The translations under genes were made by a program, and so were the position numbers. Below, one piece after another: positions 54,267 through 63,388 of a DNA stretch of 64,000 nucleotides (position 1 is the stretch's first letter; every line of letters starts with the position of its first letter). The stretch is from Paenibacillus silviterrae (GTDB taxonomy: Bacteria; Bacillota; Bacilli; Paenibacillales; NBRC-103111), in contig NZ_JASKUT010000002.1 in NCBI RefSeq assembly GCF_030167925.1, positions 1,240,001 to 1,304,000 of the forward strand, given 5' to 3'. Under the pieces are notes generated by a model, which was not told where the DNA came from, did not search any database, and saw only the letters and a program-made list of their open reading frames with translations.

Positions 54267-55352
54267 CTATCCCATCCAGGGCTGCCGCTCGCTTGTGACC
54301 GTCATACCGCTCTCAAGCGCTTTGCCAAGCAAAAGGTTGAGATAGTGATCATGCGAAGCCTCCGCCAAGGAATAGAAGCTTTCGCCGCCATTCACGTAAT
54401 CGTACATTTTGCGGAGGCAGGTGGCGATCGCGAGCTCATCGTCCGTCAAACGCGCCGGGACGAATTCGTTGGAATACACCCACGCCTCACCCAGCAAAAT
54501 ACCCTTGAGATAATAGCCCTCAAGGTTCCCGTTCTCTCCTGCATTCATTCTCCGAAGCTCCGCTTGAACGGGCGTATGAAAGTTATGAAGATAACGTACG
54601 GTATCGTTGTGGATTTCCCCGCGGGTACCCCGGATCAGAACTCGCGGGGACCGGATCCACGAGAAATACTGGTCTCTGGTAAAATCGAATACTCCATGTT
54701 TATCCGGAAACTCGAACCAGGCGATATCTTGATGGGTAGGAATAAGCTCCTCCCGCTGCGGTTCCCCCCCGCGGTCCGGTCCTGCCGTAATGCGTGAACC
54801 GAACCGTTTGGCAGTAATCCTTACCTCATCGAAGCCTACACCCAAACACTTGCGAAGCAGAGCAATCCCGTGATAGCCATGAGCCAAGCTTACTTGGGCA
54901 TGCGAAATCTCACCTAGCTTTCCCGACCGGACGATGTCCAGGATCGCCTGATTTCGCGGCTGAAACGGATATTGCTCTGCGACCTGAATTTTCGCCCCGG
55001 CGTCAGTGAACCTCTGGAGCTCGATCAAACCGGACAGATCAGGCGCAGGAGGCGTCTCCGACAGTACCGGTACTCCACGCTCCGTAAGCTCGGCAATATA
55101 TCCGGGACATGCTACCCAAGGAACGGACAATACGATAAACGAGGGATCCGAAGCTTCGAGCATCTTATCCAAGCTGCGGTAGGTCCGTACTCCAAACATG
55201 CTTTCGATCCGTTTCCCTTTTTCCGCATCGCGAACAACCATTCCGGCGACCTCGAACCGGGAAGGGAGCGCTTGGGCAATGCGAAGATAAAACTCAGCCC
55301 TCCAGCCGCCGCCGATAATACCGAATGTAATTTTTTGCTCCGTTTGACTCAT
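54267..55352 (-). CDS. Gfo/Idh/MocA-family protein with altered catalytic motif
   Basis: The 361-residue protein has an N-terminal Rossmann start FGIIGGGWRAEFYLRIAQAL and a C-terminal family domain including THQDIAWFEFPDKHG. Where most relatives have EKP in the nicotinamide-binding loop, it has SETPPAP (residues 98-104); the conserved lysine is replaced by threonine. It may be a divergent dehydrogenase, a glycosidase-like member or a non-catalytic protein. AGGTG precedes the ATG. It is divergent from the DUF2264 gene at 55601 and probably works with it. Confidence 0.85.
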   Translation of the reverse strand: MSQTEQKITFGIIGGGWRAEFYLRIAQALPSRFEVAGMVVRDAEKGKRIESMFGVRTYRSLDKMLEASDPSFIVLSVPWVACPGYIAELTERGVPVLSETPPAPDLSGLIELQRFTDAGAKIQVAEQYPFQPRNQAILDIVRSGKLGEISHAQVSLAHGYHGIALLRKCLGVGFDEVRITAKRFGSRITAGPDRGGEPQREELIPTHQDIAWFEFPDKHGVFDFTRDQYFSWIRSPRVLIRGTRGEIHNDTVRYLHNFHTPVQAELRRMNAGENGNLEGYYLKGILLGEAWVYSNEFVPARLTDDELAIATCLRKMYDYVNGGESFYSLAEASHDHYLNLLLGKALESGMTVTSERQPWMG

Positions 55353-55553
55353 TACTCAGCACCTGCCTATACCAATGTTTCTGCACCCTTTAATAATATT
55401 ATTAACTCACGATTTTACCTGTACATATATCGTGCATCAAAGTTATTTTAGCATAGCTAGCCGGAGAATCCCTATAGATAACGCTATTTCGACGTTCTTT
55501 TCGTCAATTTTTACTTGTTTCCCGAAATGTGATTTTTGCAGCTGCTTCTGCGT

Positions 55554-55559
55554 TATAAT
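55554..55559 (+). promoter_or_regulatory. Candidate -10 box of the DUF2264 gene
   Basis: TGCGTTATAAT places a perfect TATAAT 41 bases before the start codon, with a TG-like extended element. The -35 region (TGATTT) is weak, so an activator may be needed. Confidence 0.35.
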
Positions 55560-55600
55560 CATCATTATCATTCATTTACAGCCAGGAGGCATTACCTATA

Positions 55601-57475
55601 ATGCTGCATTCCCATTTACCGATTGCACAAAATCCGTTGAAAACAAAAGAGAATTTACGCATTGCTTTCGCTCAATTGACCGATCCGTTAAAGTCTTACT
55701 ACAGCAAAGGCTCCGCCCGGCTGCAAATGGGTCACAGCGGTGCCAGCTATAGTGATGATGTAGCGGGATACGAAGGGTTTTCGCGAATTCTTTGGGGACT
55801 TGTCCCTCTGCTAGCCGGCGGGGGGACCTCGGAACTCACTGAAATATATAAGCAGGGCATCATCAATGGCACCAACCCGGACCATGAAGAATATTGGGGT
55901 GCCGCAACGGATTATGATCAGCGCTCTGTCGAGATGGCCGCTTTCGGATTTGCTCTTGCACTCATTCCGGACACATGTAAGGAATGGCTGAACCGTGCCG
56001 ATCTAGACAGACTAGCGACGTGGCTACGGTCCATTAACGAAAGTAAGCTTTGGGACTGCAACTGGCTGTTTTTCCGGGTATTGGTTCAAGTCGGCTTTAA
56101 AAAGGCCGGGCTGCCCTACGATAAAGTACTCACCTACCGTACGTTGGATGAAATCGAGCGCTTCTATCTTTCCGAAGGCTGGTATGCAGACGGAGTGAAA
56201 GGTCACAGCGATTACTATATTCCGTTTGCACTCCATTATTACGGGCTGCTCTACGCTAAGCTCATGGAAGATGAAGATCCGGTGAGGTCCCGCCTGTACA
56301 AGGATCGCGCCGCACAATTTGCCAAACAGTTCATTTATTGGTTTGCAGAAGATGGTGCCGCTTTGCCGTATGGCCGGAGTCTTTCTTATCGGTTCTCACA
56401 ATCAGCCTTCTGGGCTGCGCTGGTCTTTGCTGAAGTACACCCGTTCCCTCTGGGAGTAATGAAAGGAATACTACTCAGAAACCTAAGGTGGTGGTTCCGA
56501 CAGCCGATATTTAACAACGATGGCACTTTAAGTATCGGCTATGCGTACCCTAACCTGGTCATGGCGGAAAATTATAATGCCCCTGGCTCGCCCTATTGGG
56601 CTTTGAAATCATTTCTCCCCTTAGCATTACCGGATGATCATTCGTTCTGGCATGAAGAGGAGCTGCCGTTGCCCGCAATGGAAAACCAATCGGTACAACA
56701 AGCCCCCCATCTCGTCATATGCCGACGTAATACAACCGCGGGAGCTCATGTCCTTGCTTTTAATTCCGGGCACTTATCGACGAATGAACATACGCATACA
56801 TCCGCTAAATACGAAAAATTCGTCTATTCTACTTTTTTCGGATTCAGCGTACCCAGAGCGGAGTGGGGACTCGCTCAGGGCGCCTACGACTCCATGCTTG
56901 CCTTGAGCGAAGGCGATAATTTATATCGGGTAAAGAGAAGATGTGAAGAAATATCCGTTACGGAAGAAGGGATCTATGCCAGATGGATGCCTTGGGAGAA
57001 TGTAAAGGTGCGGACCTGGATCATTCCGGGAAGCCCCTGGCATGTGAGGGTCCATCGGGTGGAAACGGCTAGAGATTTGGATGCGGCGGAGGGCGGATTC
57101 GCTCTGGGTATGGAAGCCGATTCGAATGCAGCAGCATCCACCGGGATGGTTCAGCAGCAATCGGTAGATGGGCTGTTTGCACAATTCGGCAATGGGATCA
57201 GCGGAATAAAGTTATTATACGGCAGTGGAAGCTTAGAGTTGATTTATCCGAACGCGAATACGAATTTGATCCATAAGCGAACCGTCATTCCGACGCTAAG
57301 GGCTGCACTGCAAAGGGGGACTCACTGGATCGCCACTGCCGTATTCGGCGAACCATTCGATGACACATCATTGAAGCTTTGGAGCATGCCTCCAAAGTCC
57401 GAGCTTAGCAACGAGCATCTTATCATTACGATGCCGGGCGACACGAAGCCGGTTTTTCAACAAAGAATCCGTTAA
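55601..57475 (+). CDS. DUF2264 domain-containing protein
   Basis: The 624-residue protein matches DUF2264 over its length. The N-terminal helical region reads SDDVAGYEGFSRILWGLVPL, then NGTNPDHEEYWGAATDYDQR. A middle (alpha/alpha)-barrel-like part contains CNWLFFRVLVQ and EGWYADGVKGHSDYY. A beta-rich C-terminal part has NSGHLSTNEHTHTSAKYEKF. The layout resembles that of polysaccharide lyases and hydrolases with an alpha/alpha toroid plus beta-sandwich, but its reaction is not established. There is no signal peptide. AGGAGG lies 11 bases before the ATG. It is divergent from the altered Gfo/Idh/MocA gene. Confidence 0.88.
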   Translation: MLHSHLPIAQNPLKTKENLRIAFAQLTDPLKSYYSKGSARLQMGHSGASYSDDVAGYEGFSRILWGLVPLLAGGGTSELTEIYKQGIINGTNPDHEEYWGAATDYDQRSVEMAAFGFALALIPDTCKEWLNRADLDRLATWLRSINESKLWDCNWLFFRVLVQVGFKKAGLPYDKVLTYRTLDEIERFYLSEGWYADGVKGHSDYYIPFALHYYGLLYAKLMEDEDPVRSRLYKDRAAQFAKQFIYWFAEDGAALPYGRSLSYRFSQSAFWAALVFAEVHPFPLGVMKGILLRNLRWWFRQPIFNNDGTLSIGYAYPNLVMAENYNAPGSPYWALKSFLPLALPDDHSFWHEEELPLPAMENQSVQQAPHLVICRRNTTAGAHVLAFNSGHLSTNEHTHTSAKYEKFVYSTFFGFSVPRAEWGLAQGAYDSMLALSEGDNLYRVKRRCEEISVTEEGIYARWMPWENVKVRTWIIPGSPWHVRVHRVETARDLDAAEGGFALGMEADSNAAASTGMVQQQSVDGLFAQFGNGISGIKLLYGSGSLELIYPNANTNLIHKRTVIPTLRAALQRGTHWIATAVFGEPFDDTSLKLWSMPPKSELSNEHLIITMPGDTKPVFQQRIR

Positions 57476-57481
57476 CTGCAG

Positions 57482-57507
57482 AAGGGCCTCCCGAACGGGC
57501 AGCCCTT
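57482..57507. terminator. Hairpin between convergent DUF2264 and binding-protein genes
   Basis: AAGGGC (57482-57487) pairs with GCCCTT (57502-57507), with inner CCG/CGG pairing. U-tracts are weak on both sides. Confidence 0.55.
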
Positions 57508-57525
57508 TCCGTCTTCTCCCCTATG

Positions 57526-58812
57526 CTATTTCTTTTCAGCCTGGACAGCTTTGTCGATCTCCTCGTCGAGCTCCCTGAGCGCCGAGTTCACATCCTGCGA
57601 GCCCTTCAACAGCTCGTCGAATTTCTTGGTGGTCAATGGCTCGGCGATTTCCCTATATAAGTAGGTCGGGTATTTCACCGGTTTGCTTTTGACTATACCC
57701 GCGACGTTCTTGCCGCTTAGGGAAGGATCATTCTGCCCAAACACCTTCAGAACGGCATCGCTGGTTAACGGGGAGATGCGGCCGGCCTTGGACACGTTCA
57801 TCTGCACCTCATCCGAGGTCAGCACTTCCATAACTTGAAGCACTTGATCCATATGCTTTGTTGTCGGAACCGCTCCTACCATATACACCGTCGAATTCCC
57901 ATAAATATTCGGTCTATCCTTGTAATACGGATGCTGGACAACGTCCCAGTTGAATCCTTCTTTCTCCGCTTCCTTAAGCCGGGAGAACAGGTTCGTTTCA
58001 TTCAGCATCGCAATCGAACGATCCTTGATAAAACCGTTGACTCTGTTCTTATTCGCGTCCTTCGACGGCTCGTTACCGGGAATGGAGTAAATTTGCTTTC
58101 CGAGTTCGAACACGCGCTTCCAGCCTTCGCTGGACATCATCGGCTTCTCCGTTTTGCGGTCGATATATTCCAAACCGAGAGGCTGGGCCATTCTGACGAT
58201 GCTGCCCAAATCCCATCCGCGGTACTGGATGCCGTTGTCAAGCCGCGTCAGCTTCTTGGCAAGCTCCAAGGCATCCTCCATGGTCATGCCGTCCTTCGGG
58301 TACGGGACTCCGAATTTATCGAAGATATCCTTATTGTAGTACAGCGCATGAAATCCGGTTTCGATCGGGAGACCATACAATTCCCCTTTTTCGGTTGCGG
58401 CGTATTGAATATCGTCCAGATAGTTTTGGCCGAATCGGCTCAGGTCCACTTTATGCTGCTGAAAAAGAGGCTTCATATCCATGGTAAGTCCGCGCTCTTT
58501 CAACCCCGGCATATTCCCGTTAAACGAGAGGTAGAGGTCGGGTAGCTCGCCCGATGCAATGATCTGATCGTAAATCTTAAACGTGTTGGCGCTAATGAGC
58601 TCCAGAGTAATATGGGGGTACTTCTTGGTGACCGGTTCAATATACAGCCGTGTAAATTCGTCGTTAATGGGAAGGTGCACGGCAAACTTAAGTGTAACAG
58701 GCTGTGTGTTTACGGTCTGTTCCACTGCTTTCGGCGTGCCTTCGTTTCCGCTTCCACATCCTGCTGCCATTATCATCACAGAAATTGCCAACAACGCTGT
58801 TCGAGTTTTCAA
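57526..58812 (-). CDS. Sugar ABC-transporter binding lipoprotein (orphan, family A)
   Basis: The lipoprotein of about 428 residues has the lipobox AAGC (Cys19). It contains YYNKDIFDKFGVPYPKDGMT and AKKLTRLDNGIQYRG, making it a clear paralogue of the binding proteins at 9973 and 15679. Like them it has no permease neighbours. The frame is open to a TTG at 58836 lacking a ribosome binding site; AGAAAGGGTGG before the TTG at 58812 gives the better start. It is divergent from the AraC gene at 58932. A LacI-like half-palindrome, GCAAACGCTTAC, lies in the gap near 58833-58844. Confidence 0.9.
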   Translation of the reverse strand: MKTRTALLAISVMIMAAGCGSGNEGTPKAVEQTVNTQPVTLKFAVHLPINDEFTRLYIEPVTKKYPHITLELISANTFKIYDQIIASGELPDLYLSFNGNMPGLKERGLTMDMKPLFQQHKVDLSRFGQNYLDDIQYAATEKGELYGLPIETGFHALYYNKDIFDKFGVPYPKDGMTMEDALELAKKLTRLDNGIQYRGWDLGSIVRMAQPLGLEYIDRKTEKPMMSSEGWKRVFELGKQIYSIPGNEPSKDANKNRVNGFIKDRSIAMLNETNLFSRLKEAEKEGFNWDVVQHPYYKDRPNIYGNSTVYMVGAVPTTKHMDQVLQVMEVLTSDEVQMNVSKAGRISPLTSDAVLKVFGQNDPSLSGKNVAGIVKSKPVKYPTYLYREIAEPLTTKKFDELLKGSQDVNSALRELDEEIDKAVQAEKK

Positions 58813-58931
58813 CGATTTACCACCCTTTCTATGCAAACGCTTACCATTTCATATTACACAGCAATTTATTTCTTGAACATACAGCAATCATTCATGTAGA
58901 ATATACTTTATTTCATATAAGGAGCCAAACT

Positions 58932-59741
58932 ATGGATGCGCCTGCTTTGTGGGATCAGACTCTGCTAATGGTTTCTCATGCTTACTTCGAACGGAAAGAA
59001 AAGTTTGAAATGAATGCGGACTCGTATCCCGTTTGGGTACTGTTTGCCGTTGAAACGGGCAAATTCCGGTTCCGGATCGGAGCGGAGAGGGGGGAAGCAG
59101 GTCCCGGGGAACTAATTTACTGTCCGCCGGGGTTGACGTTTTATCGCGAGATGGTGTCTCCGCTAGGGCTTCATTACATCGGCTTCGAATTTGCGGGCAG
59201 TCCGTTGCCCGAGCCGCAGCCGCCGTCCGTCCTCTCCCTTCCGGCGGACGGCAAGCGGCTGGCGTCGAACTTCGCTTATTTGCGAAAGCTTCATCTCGCA
59301 GTTGATCCGCGCAGCGCCCTGCGCAAGCAAATGATCCTTAATGATATATGGCAGCTTAGCTGCGAGGTATGGGAAGGAGAGCACCGGCAGGATGAGCTGT
59401 CACGCCTCGCGGATTCGGAGGATGCTCTGATGAACCGGGCGGCGGAATGGCTGTACCGGCATGCTCATAGTCCTTTCGGCATGAGCGAGCTGTCCCATAT
59501 GCTCGGACTTAGCCCCGTGCAGTTTACTCGCCGTTTCCGCAGATCGTTCCGCATGACCCCGTCGGACTTCGTCCGGTCGCTGCGCATCCGCAAAGCAGCC
59601 GGTCTGCTGCTGGATACCGACTTGACGCTGAATCAAATCGCTTCCCGCTGCGGCTTTGAGAACGGCTTCTATTTAAGCCGGGTATTTGCTCAATCCATGG
59701 GCATGAGCCCGTCGAAATACCGCGAGCTTAACCGCGTTTAA
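58932..59741 (+). CDS. AraC-family transcriptional regulator
   Basis: The 269-residue protein has an N-terminal cupin-like half (SYPVWVLFAVETGKFRFRIG, then GPGELIYCPPGLTFYREM) and a C-terminal double helix-turn-helix: FGMSELSHMLGLSPVQFTRR, then LNQIASRCGFENGFYLSRVF. The frame is open to 58704 inside the binding-protein gene; AAGGAG 7 bases before the ATG at 58932 settles the start. It is divergent from the orphan binding-protein gene, its likely target. Its last 14 bases overlap the end of the convergent phosphatase gene. Confidence 0.92.
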   Translation: MDAPALWDQTLLMVSHAYFERKEKFEMNADSYPVWVLFAVETGKFRFRIGAERGEAGPGELIYCPPGLTFYREMVSPLGLHYIGFEFAGSPLPEPQPPSVLSLPADGKRLASNFAYLRKLHLAVDPRSALRKQMILNDIWQLSCEVWEGEHRQDELSRLADSEDALMNRAAEWLYRHAHSPFGMSELSHMLGLSPVQFTRRFRRSFRMTPSDFVRSLRIRKAAGLLLDTDLTLNQIASRCGFENGFYLSRVFAQSMGMSPSKYRELNRV

Positions 59742-60339
59742 CGGCATTTCCGGATGTTTCGGGCAAGTGCTTCACGCAATCATATAGCAAATATTCCCAC
59801 TTTTCGCCTTTTTGCGCAATTGTCGTTACGGAAGTATTGCGCAGTTCGTCGCCGGTGCTCTCGTCCTGCATCAGCTCCTTCAGGGTTTGACCCAGAAAAT
59901 AGCCGTGCGTGACGACGAGCACCTTCTTGCCGGCATACCGCGATGCGATATCCTGGACAAAGCTCTTACCGCGGGCTCGCATCGACTCATGGGTTTCTTG
60001 TCCCATATCCAGGTCTCTCCAGTTCTCCCCCCACCGCTCGATCCGTTCCGATTCGATGGTGTCGGCGATTTTGCCTCTATCCATTTCCCGAAGGCGTTCA
60101 TCGAAGAAATCGACAGGCCGGCCGAGTGCAGCCGATATGATTTCCGCCGTCTCCCGGGCCCTTCTAAGGTCGCTGGAAATAAACACGTCCCAGCCCTCCT
60201 CGGAAAGCCGCTTCGCAACTAAGGACGCTTGTGCCCTCCCCGTTTCATTCAGCGGATTTTGCGTATGGCCCTGCGCTCTTCTCTGAATGTTATGATCGGT
60301 AATGCCGTGTCTCACGAAAGTAATAGTAGTCAAGGCCAT
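59728..60339 (-). CDS. Histidine phosphatase family protein
   Basis: The 203-residue protein has the phosphoglycerate mutase-like fold. The N-terminal motif FVRHGITDHN holds the catalytic histidine, the SSDLRRARETAEI block supplies arginines, an acid residue sits in LREMDRGKIAD, and the second histidine is in VVTHGYFLG. It removes phosphate from a small molecule such as a sugar phosphate or nucleotide. AAGGAG precedes the ATG at 60339 by about 11 bases; the frame extends to 60378. It is the third gene after the FAD oxidoreductase and MBL genes. Its last 14 bases overlap the convergent AraC gene, with no terminator seen. Confidence 0.92.
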   Translation of the reverse strand: MALTTITFVRHGITDHNIQRRAQGHTQNPLNETGRAQASLVAKRLSEEGWDVFISSDLRRARETAEIISAALGRPVDFFDERLREMDRGKIADTIESERIERWGENWRDLDMGQETHESMRARGKSFVQDIASRYAGKKVLVVTHGYFLGQTLKELMQDESTGDELRNTSVTTIAQKGEKWEYLLYDCVKHLPETSGNAVKRG

Positions 60340-60364
60340 CGTATATCTTCTCCTTCTTGAATGC

Positions 60365-61774
60365 TTACATCGCTGCACTTGCGGCGGCTATTATGGATGA
60401 TATTGATACCGTCTCCCCTTTTTGCGGAAAATAAGCTTTCACTCCTCTGGTGTCTTGCGACTCCGGATAACGGCTGTGCAGCGTAATGACCGCTTGGGGC
60501 GAGATTCGCTTGATCATGTCGGAGATCGCCTCGGGGTGAGCGTGACCCCCGTTGGATAACGAATGGCCGGTGATGCCGTATGACTTAAGGAATCGCGCTA
60601 CGTCGGCATGATCGAGCTTTACACTGTAATCCGATTGAATGAAATGGGAACGGTCTTGCCTATCGCCGAGCGCCTCCAATTCGATCATATGGGCAAGATC
60701 GGGGAATTTAAAGAAATACACATATTCCTCCTTCCGTTCGGCCATTTCCTCCAAAGAGACCGTCTCATACGGGAGCTCCCGGTCCTCCGTCACGGTTGCG
60801 TCGACGATACGGATCGGCACTTCCAGAGCCGGGTGGTCCCGCAAAATTCGTATGCCTTCACGGTTCGCGGTATGCCAGATGATCGCTTGTGATGCTTCCA
60901 TGGCGACCTTTCTCCCTCTCTCCGTCGCAATGGCGATCATATTGGCCATTCGCTCAAGGTCGCGTGGCGACATCTGTAGATACACAAGTCCGTCCGCACT
61001 GCCTACGATTTCCGAGTAACGGTCCAGCAGCTCATCCTCCGTCATCTGGAAGGAAGGCGCTTTGGCCGGATCGGAGGGAAGCCGTGTTCCCTCGGTAATC
61101 AGCAGATCGACCCGGCTCTCACGGCATAGATCAATGAACCGATCGATTCGTTCCGGATGTTTGCCTTGACGGCGCCAATCTCCCGTATAAGCGATTTTAT
61201 ACGTGCCGTCATTAAGGATGATGCCCGCAGCCCCCGTCGCATTATGGTCCATCTCGACGATTTGCATCGTAAATTCTCCGAAATCGATGACGGTCAAATC
61301 GTCGCACGCCGTGATCTTGGCCTTCGTATCTGCGCAATGGCCGCCGGCCACCATTCCCCGGAATAACGAATAAGCGTCATGGTTCATATAAACCGGCATA
61401 TCCGGGTGGACAAACGGAAGCACCGCCATGTGATCCGTATGCATATGTCCGATAAACAAACGGATCTGCTCGTATTGCGGGAGCTCGCAGTCCCCCCAGG
61501 CCCGCCGCACCTTGGCGAAATCCAGTCCTTTCTGCTGCTCGGGGTCGTACAGCTCCGGCAGCGGCGCAGTCATTCCGCCGAGCAAATACTGGCGCAGCTC
61601 GCGCCCCGGCGTGGCGGCTACCGGCTCATACAGCGTCAGCTGTTTAGGAAACAGCAGGCTGCTGTGCTCCACACCAAAATCGAACAATACGGCCTGCTTC
61701 CCTTTGCCGAAAAGCACCTGAACGCCTCCGGACTTGGCGACGCCGCCAAAAAAAGTCAACTGTCCTTCCTGCAA
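60365..61774 (-). CDS. MBL-fold metallo-hydrolase, beta-CASP/RNase J-like layout
   Basis: The 469-residue protein has the metallo-beta-lactamase zinc motif HMHTDH (H110, H112, D114, H115), H177 in MDHNATGAAG, D199 in YTGDWRR, and a late histidine in TLHSRYPES near residue 433. An insert of about 180 residues between these motifs, with MEASQAIIWHTAN and FFKFPD, is laid out like the beta-CASP cap of RNase J and CPSF-type enzymes. Its substrate may be RNA or a small molecule; sequence alone does not decide. The start is TTG after AGGAGG. It lies 18 bases after the FAD oxidoreductase gene and 25 before the phosphatase gene. Confidence 0.83.
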   Translation of the reverse strand: MQEGQLTFFGGVAKSGGVQVLFGKGKQAVLFDFGVEHSSLLFPKQLTLYEPVAATPGRELRQYLLGGMTAPLPELYDPEQQKGLDFAKVRRAWGDCELPQYEQIRLFIGHMHTDHMAVLPFVHPDMPVYMNHDAYSLFRGMVAGGHCADTKAKITACDDLTVIDFGEFTMQIVEMDHNATGAAGIILNDGTYKIAYTGDWRRQGKHPERIDRFIDLCRESRVDLLITEGTRLPSDPAKAPSFQMTEDELLDRYSEIVGSADGLVYLQMSPRDLERMANMIAIATERGRKVAMEASQAIIWHTANREGIRILRDHPALEVPIRIVDATVTEDRELPYETVSLEEMAERKEEYVYFFKFPDLAHMIELEALGDRQDRSHFIQSDYSVKLDHADVARFLKSYGITGHSLSNGGHAHPEAISDMIKRISPQAVITLHSRYPESQDTRGVKAYFPQKGETVSISSIIAAASAAM

Positions 61775-61792
61775 GATTACCGCCTCCTAAAG

Positions 61793-63175
61793 TTATACTA
61801 ACGAAAGTATGGCACCGTACTCTCGTAATTTGTGTCTTATCGTTTGGACATCCACATCTTCGGGGGCAATACGGTTCTGTGCAGCTAAGGCAGCGCCGAT
61901 TCCCACGCCCTCGCCAACCGCCATACAAGTCGGCATGACCCGAGAGGAGCCGAACACCACCGGATCGACACTGATGCACCGTCCGCTTAGCATCAGCCGT
62001 TTCACATCTTTGGCAATCGTCGCCCCGTAGGTGATCCCGTAAGGACCCGCCAGCGATCGGATCAGGGTGGAATCCCCCGAGCCGCTGTGAATATCGATAA
62101 TGTACGATCCTAGCGCGATCGTATCCTCCGGGATGACACCGTTGACAGCCGCTTCCTCGCGGATCATCTGCTTGCCGATAATGCGCCGTGTTTCACGAAT
62201 CCCCAGGAACGGCGCAATGGAGGACAAGTAAATATGTTCAAAGCCGGGGATATGTTCTTTTAGCATAGTAATGAGCGGGATGATTTGCAGGTTGGATTCG
62301 ATCTCGCCTCTGCTCAGCTCTTCAAGCTTAGTGCCGTCAAAGTTCAGAATGCGAATGCAATTTAATGCAATGTACCCTTCTCTTGGCAAGTTAATATAAA
62401 TAATCGTGTCACGGTCGATCGGGCACTTTCCTTCTTTCCGCAGCCTCGAAATCGTGTTTTTTAATCCGACGAACACATGGTTTTCGCTGGCCCGCAAAAA
62501 CTCGGCCGTATATCCGGGACGAATCTTCATAGAGGATCCATGCTTTAATTCTTCCGGATGATCCTGCAAGAAATCCATAAATCGTTCCAGATCGAAGCCC
62601 CCGACGGTAAACATGAGCGTAGGCGGCTGTGTTTCTCCATTCGCGTACTGCCCTTTTTCATACTCTGCTCCGGCCATATAGGCAACATCGCCGTCACCTG
62701 TCGCATCCACAAACACATCGGCGAAGATTTCGATTTCCTTGCCTTTTCCTTTTACAATAACAGACCTTAGTTCTCCCTCTTCCACATTCGTCCCGATAAT
62801 TTCACAGTGTAATAGAGGCTTCACACCGTACTGCTTGATTTTTTCAAAAACGACGATTTTCATTAAATTGGGGTCTATTACCGTAGTTGAGTTATGTAAC
62901 GGGCATTCTCTATGCCCGAAGGAGCCCCCGAGCTCGATCAAACGATCCACCATCTCTTGAGGCAGCCCGCCTGTGACCTGCCGTCCTTGAGCATCCAGGA
63001 AAGCCAATAATGGCAGACCAATGGTCATGTTACCGCCTAGAAAGCCTTGACGATCCACCAGGATGGTCTCCGCCCCTTCACGCGCAGCGGCTATTGCAGC
63101 CCCCACCCCTCCTGCGCCGCCGCCCAGCACCAGAACCTGCGTTTTGATTACTTGTCTTATTGAACGGTTTTCCAT
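61793..63175 (-). CDS. FAD-dependent oxidoreductase (FAD_oxidored family)
   Basis: The 460-residue flavoprotein has the dinucleotide-binding loop VLVLGGGAGGVGAAIAAA at residues 14-31 and an ETILVD acidic strand end. DVFVDATGDGDVAYMAGAEY is the family middle motif. RRIIGKQMI and the C-terminal VGEGVGIGAALAA close the FAD site. This family is common in sugar-utilisation clusters of Paenibacillus and related soil bacteria; its substrates are mostly unknown. It is the first gene of a three-gene operon with the MBL hydrolase and histidine phosphatase. AGAAGG precedes the ATG. Confidence 0.9.
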   Translation of the reverse strand: MENRSIRQVIKTQVLVLGGGAGGVGAAIAAAREGAETILVDRQGFLGGNMTIGLPLLAFLDAQGRQVTGGLPQEMVDRLIELGGSFGHRECPLHNSTTVIDPNLMKIVVFEKIKQYGVKPLLHCEIIGTNVEEGELRSVIVKGKGKEIEIFADVFVDATGDGDVAYMAGAEYEKGQYANGETQPPTLMFTVGGFDLERFMDFLQDHPEELKHGSSMKIRPGYTAEFLRASENHVFVGLKNTISRLRKEGKCPIDRDTIIYINLPREGYIALNCIRILNFDGTKLEELSRGEIESNLQIIPLITMLKEHIPGFEHIYLSSIAPFLGIRETRRIIGKQMIREEAAVNGVIPEDTIALGSYIIDIHSGSGDSTLIRSLAGPYGITYGATIAKDVKRLMLSGRCISVDPVVFGSSRVMPTCMAVGEGVGIGAALAAQNRIAPEDVDVQTIRHKLREYGAILSLV

Positions 63176-63388
63176 ACTGCACCTTCTCCCTTTTCATGTC
63201 ACGGATCGTTCCGCTTCCAGCACAATTTCATTATAGTAAGGGGATCTGAGGCTGAACATGCAGTATTCATTCATGGGGGATGCATTTTGTTTCACTTCAA
63301 AAGCTCCTAAGGTGTACAAGACATCGTGAGAAGCTTTATACTTTACTTTAGCATAGATAACCATTCTGAAGGTTAAGGAGGATTGGGA

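Noticed and set aside
58833..58844. Catabolite-control (cre) site upstream of the third orphan lipoprotein
   Set aside because: GCAAACGCTTAC resembles a cre or LacI-type site but has at least two mismatches to the cre consensus. Mentioned only as a half-palindrome.
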